Positions 24,901 through 35,200 of a DNA stretch of 64,000 bases are shown piece after piece (position 1 is the first letter of the stretch; every line of letters starts with the position of its first letter). Both the position numbers and the translations under genes were made by a program. The stretch lies in NCBI GenBank assembly GCA_037178855.1, contig JASJZC010000002.1:1178001-1242000 (forward strand), given 5' to 3'. Source of the stretch: Oscheius sp. JU75. Its lineage: Eukaryota; Nematoda; Chromadorea; Rhabditida; Rhabditidae. The notes beneath the pieces were generated by a model, which saw nothing but the letters and a program-made list of their open reading frames with translations, made no database searches and was not told the DNA's origin.

Positions 24901-27414
24901 ATGATAACCAGTTCCGATCAGTAGTTTAGCCTGGTAGCACAGCTTTCCCTTTTGCATTCTTATTGGGAGAGAGACAGTGAGACAGAGTGGAAGTTACAGT
25001 GACAGTGACAGGATACTTTCTCTACTCCCAGGAAATCGTACAAATCATAACGGGCTGAGGGACAGAGAGACTGAAAGACAAAGATACATAAAAGTAACGA
25101 GGTACTTCGGCCTGGTTCAGTCTACCAAAGCTCCTGCTGCTAACTGACCGACTCTCTTATCTCTCCCGCCTCAATCAAGGACCGATTCAGTTTATCAGGG
25201 CGGGCTGTTTCATAAGAACTCTCCAAAGAAGTGTCCAGCTGTTTTTCCTCCGCTCTCCGACCTCCTCTCTTACCCTCTCTGTGACGTTCGACGCTTTTGT
25301 TGTCCAATTTCCCGAGACTGAGTCTTCATCTCTATTTTCCCGCTCATTTTTCTTGCGCCCGGTGAGAGAGGGAGGGAAGGCTCATTTCTCATGGTTCACC
25401 TGTTCCTAGGGGAAGGGAAACAAAGGACTTGGGTCGGGATGACCCAAGTGCAAGGAGGGGTATGTCCTTGGGAATCCTTCAGAGAGTACAAAGAGGGGAC
25501 AGGTGTAGCAATCTCTCTCAGCTGTCTCTCATTCTTCCCTTGACTGACCCAACTGATCCCAGTTTTTAAAATTCTTGAGACAGAGAGACTGAAAGACAAA
25601 GATACAGATATACAGAGAGAGACAGAAAGACAGAAAGACAGAGTGACAGAGAGAGAAACCGAGAGGCAGAGACATTCTCAATAAAAAGTATTGTTTGTTC
25701 TTCCGACATCTCTCCGGGTTTTTTGTACAAATATCTCTCTTCCTCTTGACTCTTACTCCCTGTCTCTCTTTCAGGAAATGTCTTCGCCCTCACTCCCATC
25801 CCTGTACTCTCTAGCCCCTTCCGACCTCTCCACGAACGAGCCTATCTGCAGGATATGTCATTGCTGCTGGCCAGCCGATCCTTCAGGTGGGATTTTTTCT
25901 TGGTTTTTGTTTTCTGGAGCAGTCTCTTATCAGAGTGTGCACTTTCAGCGCCTGACCGTCCAACGCTCATTAAAAAGCACAAAACTTTGGGAGAAAAACT
26001 GATCAATAGGGCTCTAAGAAGAGTGGTAATCTGTTCGGTAAATGTTTGGTAGCACAGTTTCTGTCGAAGCCTATGGCATCTTCGGTACTGGGGTGAACAA
26101 AATTAGGGTAAAAATGCGTACAAACAGTTGAAAATTTGCTCAGCTTGAATATTATGCAACTGACTCGACTCGTTCGTGGAGGACAGCTAGACAGCTGTAA
26201 AAAAACGTTTGTGTTATGAACTCGACAGTTAGATAAGTGTAAAAAGTTTGTGGTCTACCGACTCGAGAGTTAGACAGCAATAAGTGATAGTGTATCTGAC
26301 TTCACAGTTTTGAATATTTTCCCAGGAAGAAAACTGACTCACGTTTTCCTGCCCTTTCCCCTTATCTATTGCAGAAAAAGGTGAAATTGTTTTCGGATCC
26401 CATGACTTTTGAAGAAGTCCTGCCTACGAAGTGGTCACAAGGCATTCGGTCAGAGACACACGATTCTTGAAAAAGTTAAGGGATAAAACTTTTGAATGGT
26501 CCCGACAATTAGAATTTGGGTACAGTCACGAAACTTAAGGAATTTCGGAATTTTGGGGCCGTCACGACACACCACTTTTCCAGACCCTCTGATCTCTCCT
26601 TGCCGCTGCTCCGGCTCTCTTCAATATGTCCACGCCTCGTGTCTCATGCACTGGCTGGACATCTCCTCCCGAAAATTGCATCGCCCAGCCATCTGTGAGC
26701 TCTGTCTCTACAAGTACAGGAGGAGACGGACCTTTAAGGTAAGCCCTACTGATTCCAATTGAGATTCTTTTTCAGTACCGCGACATGAAGATGCCAGAGT
26801 GCTCCGATAGGGATGTTCGCTACTATACTCTCTTCATCTGTGCTCTAGTACTGGTGGTACTGTCGGCCGCGGCGACAGTCGTCTGTTTCCAAATGGATAA
26901 ACAGAGTACCAGTAACCAGACGATGTTTGGTCAGCCGACTCAGACTACTACCGAAGCTGCGGCTTTGGAACCAGACAATGATGACCGACTGTCTAAAGAT
27001 GTGAGTACTGAGAGAGACAGTGACAGTACTTACTCCCTCTCTATTCCAGATGGACAACCATTTGAGTACAATTTTACTGATCTCTGCAATAGTCTTCTTC
27101 TTCAGCTTCTTCCTCTCAATGTACGCTCATGTCAAGGTACTCTCACTTTAGCTGTTCTGACTGACTCTCTCTTTTAGTCCGGTCTGAGCTTCTGCAATTA
27201 CCTCGTGTTGTGCTGGAGTTCGAATCTCGAGTGGTCCATCGAGGAGTACAAGCAATCACGCGACAGCCAGTATCTTAATAAGCTCGAAGAGCTTCGAAGG
27301 AAGATCAATGGTTAGTTTTTGTCTCTCTGTCTCATCCCGACTCTTCCAGAAAAGGCGAAAAAGGCAGCCGATGAAGTGGAGCCTCTCCGGAGTTCGATCA
27401 TCGTCATCGAATAG
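18951..27414 (+). CDS. MARCH-family RING-CH membrane E3 ubiquitin ligase
   Basis: Membrane ubiquitin ligase of the MARCH family, which ubiquitinates membrane proteins to drive endocytosis or degradation. Twelve exons stay in phase to 446 aa: 18951-19107, 20357-20394, 21265-21312, 22899-23007, 23938-24051, 24093-24190, 25775-25886, 26584-26738, 26776-27000, 27050-27136, 27178-27310, 27350-27414. A RING-CH (C4HC3) finger lies at residues 213 to about 263: CRICHC, then CRCSGSLQYVHASCL with the zinc-binding His, then CELC. Two transmembrane segments follow at about 294-315 and 357-379, then a charged tail. Residues 1-210 are low complexity with a basic patch (NRRSRKRS, about 70-77) and a Cys-rich stretch (LCRHCSASDVCC). 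The RING-CH and TM exons (from 25775) are firm. The five small 5' exons rest on splice sites and phase only, so translation could start at 22899 or at Met 190. Confidence 0.85.
21578..21608. repeat. Palindromic AAGTTGTAG/CTACAACTT element
   Basis: Perfect 9-bp inverted repeat AAGTTGTAG...CTACAACTT with a 13-base spacer, in a MARCH intron. Member of a dispersed family also at 32531-32577, 32794-32826, 38496-38530 and 61076-61116. Confidence 0.6.
23128..23222. repeat. TCTCTGTC-type tract
   Basis: Degenerate 8-9 bp pyrimidine repeat (GTCTCTCTGCCTTTCC and variants) in a MARCH intron, sense-strand pyrimidine. Confidence 0.8.
25576..25675. repeat. GACAGAGA-type tract
   Basis: Purine-rich tract (AGACAGAGAGACTGAAAGAC and variants) in the MARCH intron just before the RING-CH exons, opposite in polarity to most tracts in this gene. 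Confidence 0.8.
26163..26290. repeat. About 2.5 copies of a ~45-50 bp tandem repeat
   Basis: Units begin ACTCG and contain ACAGCTAGACAG/CAGTTAGA..AGTGTAAAAA..GTTTGTG. The copies differ by several substitutions and indels. They lie in a MARCH intron. Confidence 0.45.
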
Positions 27415-27558
27415 TCTCTCCCTACTCCTCAAGTGTCTTTCTCATCGGTTCCAAGCCTCCAAACGGGTCACGATCTCTTCCAAACCCAAAACAGCCTTCC
27501 TTGGCGACCATTAAGTGCCGTTCACTTCTTTATTTGTTTCCCCCACACTTTTTGTCGC

Positions 27559-27564
27559 AATAAA
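27559..27564 (+). terminator. Poly(A) signal of the MARCH gene
   Basis: AATAAA 145 bases after the MARCH stop codon. Confidence 0.6.
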
Positions 27565-28364
27565 TGTGATATATCACAGGCCGCTTCCAGAACATCTGCT
27601 GGCGCGCATTTGTCACCTCGGCTTCTCGCATAATGAATGGCGCCTAGCATTCTCTCTCTTTGCAGCCATTTACATAATTTCGCGTGAAGTAATGACCGAA
27701 TGGGTAGGGATCATTTGCGGATTATTAGGGCAGCGGTCTCGGACAATAAGGACCCGAGAAGAGGGGATTAGAGAGCCACTTTAGCATGGCTTCATGAGCT
27801 CGGAGCTGCATGAAATATTGTCGCTGTGGGAGGGTGACAGAGACCGTATGCAGTAAGAAAGAAAAAGAGAGACGCAGCAGGGGACAAGTGCTGCTTATTG
27901 CAATACACAGAAATTCAGTGAACTAGCACAGAGCCAGAACTATAAAAACACCAGACGCGGAGAAGCTTTTACGGCTTTTACGCTTTTAGCTGTAGGAAGT
28001 GGGAAAATCAGACGTACCAGACCATTGCACCGTCTTCTTGGAGACGGAGGAGAGTGACAGTAGCTTTACCATGACAACTCTTGTAGTGACAGGCACAGCG
28101 AGCCAATGACGACAGGGACCTAAAAAGTGACAGCAGAGAGACGTAATGACAAAGAATAACAGGGAGACAGGACACTCCAAACTACTGAAGCTTTCTGACA
28201 ACGGGAGCACTGGCGATCTAGATGCCTTCGCGCCTTCCTGTACTCAAGTTACTGAAAGCGTGTTTTGTTTGGAGCTTCGAGAGAAGTTTTGGATACTATT
28301 GAACAGAGTTCGTAGGAACTCGCTTTTGGCTTTTGGAAAAAGTTGTGTAAGAAAGTATATTCTA

Positions 28365-28490
28365 GAGGAGAGACAGAGAGACAAAGAGGCAAAGAGGCAG
28401 AGAGACGTAAAGACAAAGGAATAGAAAGACCAAGAGACAGGGAGACATAAAGACGAAGGGACAGATAGAGTGAGAGACATAGAGACAGAA
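28365..28490. repeat. GACAGAGA-type tract
   Basis: Degenerate GAGAGACA/AAAGACGA repeat. All three minus frames give Ser/Leu/Cys-rich artefact ORFs. Confidence 0.8.
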
Positions 28491-31400
28491 AAACACTCTC
28501 ACCGTCCACTGTTTCTCACTCCCTCTCATTCTTCGAAAACGTTCCAAAGATGCTACCAAGTAGAACAAAATGCGACCAAGTAGAACAAAAAAGTTGGCAG
28601 GTGTTCCATCGGAAGATGGCCAACAGCCCCCTACTACACCCGTAATTGACATCACTTTCTTCCCTTCTCCCCTTCCCCAGTTTCTAATCTCCTTCCGAAA
28701 GTTGCATCTTTTCGCGCGAGCTCCTGTCAGTCATAACTCATTTTTTTGTTTTCCCGCCTCTATAAGCACTGGCTACTTCCCCGAGGGAATTAGTAGGATT
28801 TGCGCAACTGCCCGCGAGTGAGAGAGACTGGGCGGTCTCGAACCAAATGACCCGGTCAAGGACTCACAGTAATCCGGACCTGATTACCTGAGAAAACAAA
28901 GAAATCCTATTGGGCGGACTGATCGGTACAGAATAGCTGATAGTCCTCAGTTGTTAACCCAAATATTTATGGCCTCGTATCGATAGGGGACAAACAAGAG
29001 TCAGGTTGTTGAGTCATCTTCTGTCTCTCTGTCTCTCTGCCTCCTTTCCTCCCTGTCTCTTTGCCTCTTTGTCTTTCTGTCTTTTTGTCTCTGTTTCTCA
29101 GTCTCTCACTCTTCTACTTCCCCAGAGAGCATCTCATGTCCATTTCGACCCCAATAGCATCCTGTTGACAACTCCAATTCGCAACAATTCTTCTCCAACT
29201 CTCGTTCTTTCATCTCGTCCCATTAATTTTCGACCCTCGCTCTCTTGAGAGCGAGAGCGCCTGTTCCCCACCAAAAACTCACCACACAATATATGTGAGC
29301 AGCTTGTGGCCATCAATCAGTCCCAGAGGGGGGCTGGACAGTCTACACGCTCCCTTTCCTCCCATTGTCAGTTCCGAGGCCGAGTCCAAATTAACTCCGA
29401 CTCTCTCTCTCTCCCTCACTCTCTACATTGTCAACCTTCATACAACTTTCGGAATCACGTCTCGGAGACTGAGAGAGTCCATTATCACGCTCCAAATGGT
29501 TCCCTTTGAATCCTTGAGGATCCCTTTCTCTGTCTCTCTTTCTCACACCCTTATACTCTTGTATCCTACCCTAATTGACAGGGATAAGTGACAGTTCATC
29601 TAATATGTCTCCCCAAATTGCCAGGAATCTTCCAGGACTAGGTTTCTCCCCTGTATGGGAGCTTTTTCATCAGTTTTCGGCCACCGAAGGTAGCCGCGTA
29701 TTTGCTCTAATAGGATTAAACCGATAAGAGAAGCTGGTAGGGGAGGAAGAGTCTGTTCTTTTGAGATATCAGGGTGGGATTTTAGAAGTAGAATAGCCAG
29801 CATTTTGCTGGAAGAGTAACCAAGTTTACACGCTTCTTCTAAAGGACAGGAGGATTGGTAACGATAGAAGAACAGACCATTGGTGAGATTCTATCTGACC
29901 TGAAGTCATGTAGGCAGACAGACAGATCGAGTCAAAGACTGACATGTTAACTGGATCACTGACTCATAGTTTTTCCGAAACGGTCTCTGTCACCAAAGAC
30001 TTTCTACAGACTGCTATCAGAGACTGACATAGTTCCAAATTTCAGTTTGTCAGCTGTCTCAATGATTATCACTATGTCTTGCTAGTCTTCATTCCATTAA
30101 GCTATTGATAATACCATGAGTTTTGTCCATGTGCTTCTGTTTTAACGTGGACAGTAGATAGTTCAGATCTAAAAGTCACAGCTTCAAAGAGCCTAGATAT
30201 TGGGGTTCAATGTCACAAACCCCTTTTTCTGTAATACCTTTTCTCTCTCTATTTGAATTTGGCGCACATTCCGCCGCTCGGAATTTCAGAATTATACGAG
30301 TCTTTATTGAGTCTGGTTTTTCGGTTCCCGTTCATCTTGCTCTCTTGTTGCGTTCAGCTTCAGGCTCTCGCATATTTTTTGTTGTGTAGAACAAAAGATA
30401 ATAAACATATAAAACTTTCCCATCTAAAAACGTTCTATTTGTCTTCTCCGAGCTTTCTCATGGGTCGACTAAGATAAAGACTCGTATAATTCTCACACTA
30501 GGAAAAATTCACCATCGAGCGAGTTCTTCTTAAATACATGATATTATCTCGTTTCGTGCTCAAACAGAGTCTTCTCGGGTTAGGTAGAACTATTCCCGAT
30601 TTCAATGCAAACAAACTCAAGCTATCTGTGTGATATGGTACACCGAACTTCATAGTCCGAAGAGCACAAAGAGATTTACTAGCCGGTCGGTACCGGGACA
30701 TTGACATTGGGGGGCAAGCCACTATCTGATTTCTATATTTTTTCGCCTTTTTCTTTCTCATACGATTCATCAGTCAATTTTCATTTCCCTTATTTCCCCC
30801 ATTTCCCTTAAAAAAACGATGCTCTTTGTTTGTCTCTCTCTCTCTCTCTTTCCATCCAATCAGCTGCTCCTATTTGTTTTTATAGCCTTCCCCTTAAAAT
30901 TGAAGCCAACACTTCCGGGCTGCCTTCTGAATTCTGAAGTTCAGAGCTAGAGAGCTCAATTCGGTCTCGTTCCTTTTCGGCAATAAACAGTTTATATTTT
31001 TGGCGGCGTCGTCCCAAAAAAACTGATTCATTCGAATTCGGTCGTCTGCCAGCCATCTGCCTATAGTTTTTCCTACCTTTTCATTATTCTCGGGCTGCTT
31101 TTTGTAGCTGTGAGAAGGCGAGAGGCAATAAAAGGGAATGATCCGTTTGACGGCTGGGGCACGGCCATGACGTAAGCTTTTCCTCTTTTCTTTCCAGTTT
31201 TTTGGGATCTTCTTGTCTCTCTCAACTCTCCATTCCAGTGACCAGAACTATTCGATCCGGACTCCGTCATATTCTGAGTTCAAAGAAGTCAGTAGTCAGA
31301 TAGGAACTGGCAGATACTCTGAAGTCAAGACACCAGATTCCTCCCTTATGTGTTTGGTTTTTGCCAGACCAACTATATTGCTTTGATCAGTTTAGATGAT

Positions 31401-32101
31401 ACGGGTGGTAAGAGCTAGGCTCAATCTGAAGAATTTTTCATAGCCAGGCTAGGTCAGTCAGTCGGGAGTAGATGATTCAAAGATGCATGACCTTTCTCGG
31501 CTGGCTTTCATCTGTCTTCCAAGTCGGGCGTCATACCGTACCGACCTCGATCGAGTAGCTATTCTGTTTCAGTATAGCTTCCTGTTGCGGGCCAAACTGA
31601 CCCGATCTTTCACACCCTCTCTCTTTCTTGTTTGAGTAGGCAGGGACTGTATATAGTTTGACTGTGTCAAGTTGCTGACTGATGCTATATGGTATTTGAC
31701 TCGTTTCAAAGCAGGCTGTCAGCTACATCTGAAAAAATTGTCTCTGAAGTCTTGTATGAATATTCTATGGAACGATTGGATAGTTGGTTCGGATTCAAGA
31801 CTAAACAGGAAGGTCCCTCCCGATCATTTCCAATTCACATGCCCCTATTCCCTATTCCAAATATCATCAGCTGGAGCCAGTCATCGATGAAAACAATGAA
31901 ACACAATTCTCTGACAAACAATGAGCTCATAGAAAATCCGTCGGGAACAAGCCTGATTCTTCATCCTCTGTCTCTTTATTGCTCTGTTTCTCTCTTGCCA
32001 CAACAAACCTCTTCAACTTCCAATTACCTACCAAGACTTTTCAGATACCTACTCTCCACCCCTAATACAGGCAGCTTCCCGCTGTTTAGAACAGAGAGGA
32101 G

Positions 32102-32150
32102 CACGTGGGGGTCGCCTTCTCCTTTGGCTGAACGAAGAGTGGGCGGGGCT
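32102..32150 (+). promoter_or_regulatory. Candidate ras-1 promoter elements: E-box and GC-box
   Basis: CACGTG at 32102-32107 and GGGCGGGGC at 32141-32149, about 100-145 bp before the ras-1 start. The GC-box fits an Sp1/KLF-type site. Motif evidence only. Confidence 0.3.
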
Positions 32151-32246
32151 GAATCGGGCCCGATTTCTCTTGCCCCAGGTCCACACACACACACCCATTC
32201 TCTCGCTGAACTTTTGAGAGTGACATATCTCTTTTTTTCTGCAAGA

Positions 32247-35200
32247 ATGGGCGGCAGAACGTCTCCGCCAATTCTTCGCATTGTCGTCGTTGGAGGCGGT
32301 GGTGTGGGCAAGTCCGCATTAACTATCCAGTTCATACAGGTTCGTCATTTTTTTTTATATCTTCTTTGAAAATTGTCTTAAATTACTTTTGAAACTAATC
32401 TCCTAGAGCTAAAAAGCCTCAGTTACGTTACCAAAAAGTTTTGCTGATTTTTATTTGTCAAATTCTGAATTGTTCGCCATTTTCCTCATTTTTAGACCGT
32501 AAAACTCTTTTTTCACCTTTACCTTAGTTTACAAACTTGTAGAGCAGATTAAGATCACAGCTTTGCAATACACCAAAAAAACCAAAAATCACTCCTTGAC
32601 CCAGAAAATCGGTAGAGAAAATGAAAGATTTAGCAGAGTGCGGAGTGACGGCGAGACGCCACAGTACAATTATTAGCGGTATGCAAAATCCGTTTGACAT
32701 CAGACATTTTCGATGCGACGCACAATTTTATAGTTTTGTAAATCGTTCTTTTTGAGGTGTCTAAGTCAATTTTTTCGTATTGAGATGCTCTAAAAAGTTG
32801 TAGCGAAGATTGAAATCGACAACTTTGGGGAGCATGAAAAAGTTGAAAGCTATGTGTAATTGTTATTTTTCAGCAATACTTTGTTATTGACTACGACCCA
32901 ACCATTGAAGATTCCTATACTAAACAATGTTTCGTAGACGAGGATCTTTGTCGATTAGAAGGTAAGCCAAAAACAGAGACACGGAAGAAAGTGTGACCGT
33001 CTTTCTACCGCTGTTTTTTTTACAATCTTATCGCAAAGCCTTTAAGTTCTCGACACGGCCGGACAGGAAGAATTTAGCACAATGAGGGAACAATACTTGA
33101 GGAATGGAAATGGATTTCTGATAGTTTTTGCCGTCACGGATAGGAACAGGTAAGGGGTTCAGCGCTGACAGAGAGATAGAGAGAGAGACAGAGAGACAGA
33201 GGGGCAGATGGACAGAGAGACAGAGTGTTGACCCCGCAGTATAGCCACCAGTCAGCCGTAGAATTTCATTTCCTTCTGGGCGCAAAAGCAGACCTTTTGA
33301 CTCCTTTTGAGGGCCCGTATAAACACGTTAAGGAGGCTATTTTTGACGGGGTACCTAAAGTCAACAACGGTTTTTTGATAGAAGCAATAATCAGTTGTTG
33401 GTTGTTTTTGGAGACAGGACAAGAGAACCTTGATCTGTCATCCTATACAGTTCAGACAAGCTCCATCTCTCTTCCCTCTCCTTATGTTTGTGTTCGTGTT
33501 TCGGACTCTTTTCCTCCGAGAGATCTGAGCCTTTGAGCCTCTGTACTTTGTTTTAGGCGGGAACCTTTCTACGAGGGGGACTTTAGCCAAGGTCCAGCAG
33601 CCTAACCTGTACATTTACGACCCTTTACAACCAGGGCCACTCCTCCACACCTGGATGTGTTCTAAGGGGAGGGCAAGCTGCTAAGGCTCCTCCCCAACTG
33701 TCGGTCCAGTCCGAATGATGTGTCATCTGTTGTTCCGACTCAGGGTTAGGGGAGGGGGAAGGAAAAATAGCTGAATCACTGATGGGAAAAGGGAGGGGGG
33801 AACCGACTCTCAAGCAGCCGATTTTTAGCCGGAAGTCGGGTAAATCGTGATGGGACCCTGCTTCTGGATGCGTAGGGTCCCGTCACGAACTCCCTGAACA
33901 CCAGTTTTGATCGTGACAAGACCCTGAAAATCTTCCAGACCTATGAGGCTGTGGAGGTCCAGTAACGAACTCTCTGTACCTCTCTGTCTGCCTCAAAAGC
34001 GTTCCTTTGCTTCTTTCCCATCCCACTTTCCCACCAAAAGGTCTCCCGCTCCCAAAAACGTAGAGTAGCGCCTCCGGGGGTGTCAAGTGTTGTGGTGGCG
34101 GCCGGGTCGCAAAAGACCAAACAAAGCGCCTACGGCGGTATCGGGGCCGCTCTCTCCTCTCTCTTATCACAACCACAAAAATCGATTCTCCTGTATGATA
34201 GTAGGGTGGCTCTGTTGCAATTTTTACGATCCTTGTCGAGAGCCCAAAACAAGACTTCCAATCTGTTGTGAAGGGAAGTGAGTTTATGGAGGGTGTCGGA
34301 ATGGCACACACGCACGACGGACATGAACGACCGAAAATGGCTGTTGAGAGTGCGATTTATGGGTAGCAGTTTGGCTGCCAATGAGGGCACAGAGAGAAAG
34401 GCAAAAAGGGAAGAGAACAACAAAGCAGAAAGACAGAGAGACAGAAACATTGTGAGATAGAGACAGACTGTCTCTCTCCTTTTTCAGTTTATTGCATCCT
34501 CTCGCTCATCCTCTTCTCTGGCGTTTTATCAATGTTGCGCTTCCGTCCGCACCTTCAGAGCGAGCGTGAAAGCATTCGAACGGGGACTGGGAGATCCGCG
34601 CGAAACATTCCAACTGGGATTAACACTTCTTCCCCTTGTTCTCTGTTCTACCCATTGTCTTGTGTACAGAGAGAGAGATAGAACTGGTTGAGATCGATCT
34701 GATAGCATAACCAGAACTAGCAGAACTAATTGCTGGAGATTTCAGTTTCGATGAGATTCGACGACTGCACACACTGATCTCGAGAGTCAAGGACAGGGAA
34801 GATTTTCCGATTCTGTTAGTGGGGAACAAGGCTGATCTTCTACAGGAGAGACATGTGAGTGCTGCACACGTAACTATAAGCATGATCCCTCTGTGCCCAC
34901 CTGTACTGTCTTTATAGAGGCTTCTTTTGGGATGGCACTCCATTTCTCTTCAGTATCCCCTACTAGAGAGACAGATACAAACCTGTCCACAACTGACTTA
35001 TGGAATCCTTGTCTAATTCACTTGCTGAGAGTGCCCGGGTAGTGCCAAGTGTCTCTCCCATTGCGGGTAGCGCCAAAGTGAACCAGCCCAGTGACCATCG
35101 ATGCGTCTTCTAATATCTGTCTCTCACCCCCTGTCCAATCCCATTCTCGCCCTCTGTCTCTCTGTTTCACTGTCTCTCTATCTCTTTGTCACTCTGTCTC

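Larger units (their letters stand above)
27565..32246. other. Intergenic: MARCH gene to ras-1
   Basis: No supported gene in about 4.7 kb. It holds GACAGAGA/TCTCTGTC tracts at 28365-28490, 29020-29110 and 30825-30850, and a 20-bp tandem pair containing ACCAAGTAGAACAAAA at about 28553-28591. ORFs at 30253-30477 (+) and 30498-30770 (-) have natural-looking composition but no family or splice evidence. The last 150 bases resemble a promoter (E-box, GC-box). Confidence 0.45.

Noticed and set aside
28244-28655. ORFs rich in [14 protein letters not shown] sequence here and at 34130-34450, 35091-35553, 44044-44638 and elsewhere
   Set aside because: They are translations of the TCTCTGTC microsatellite, open in all three frames.
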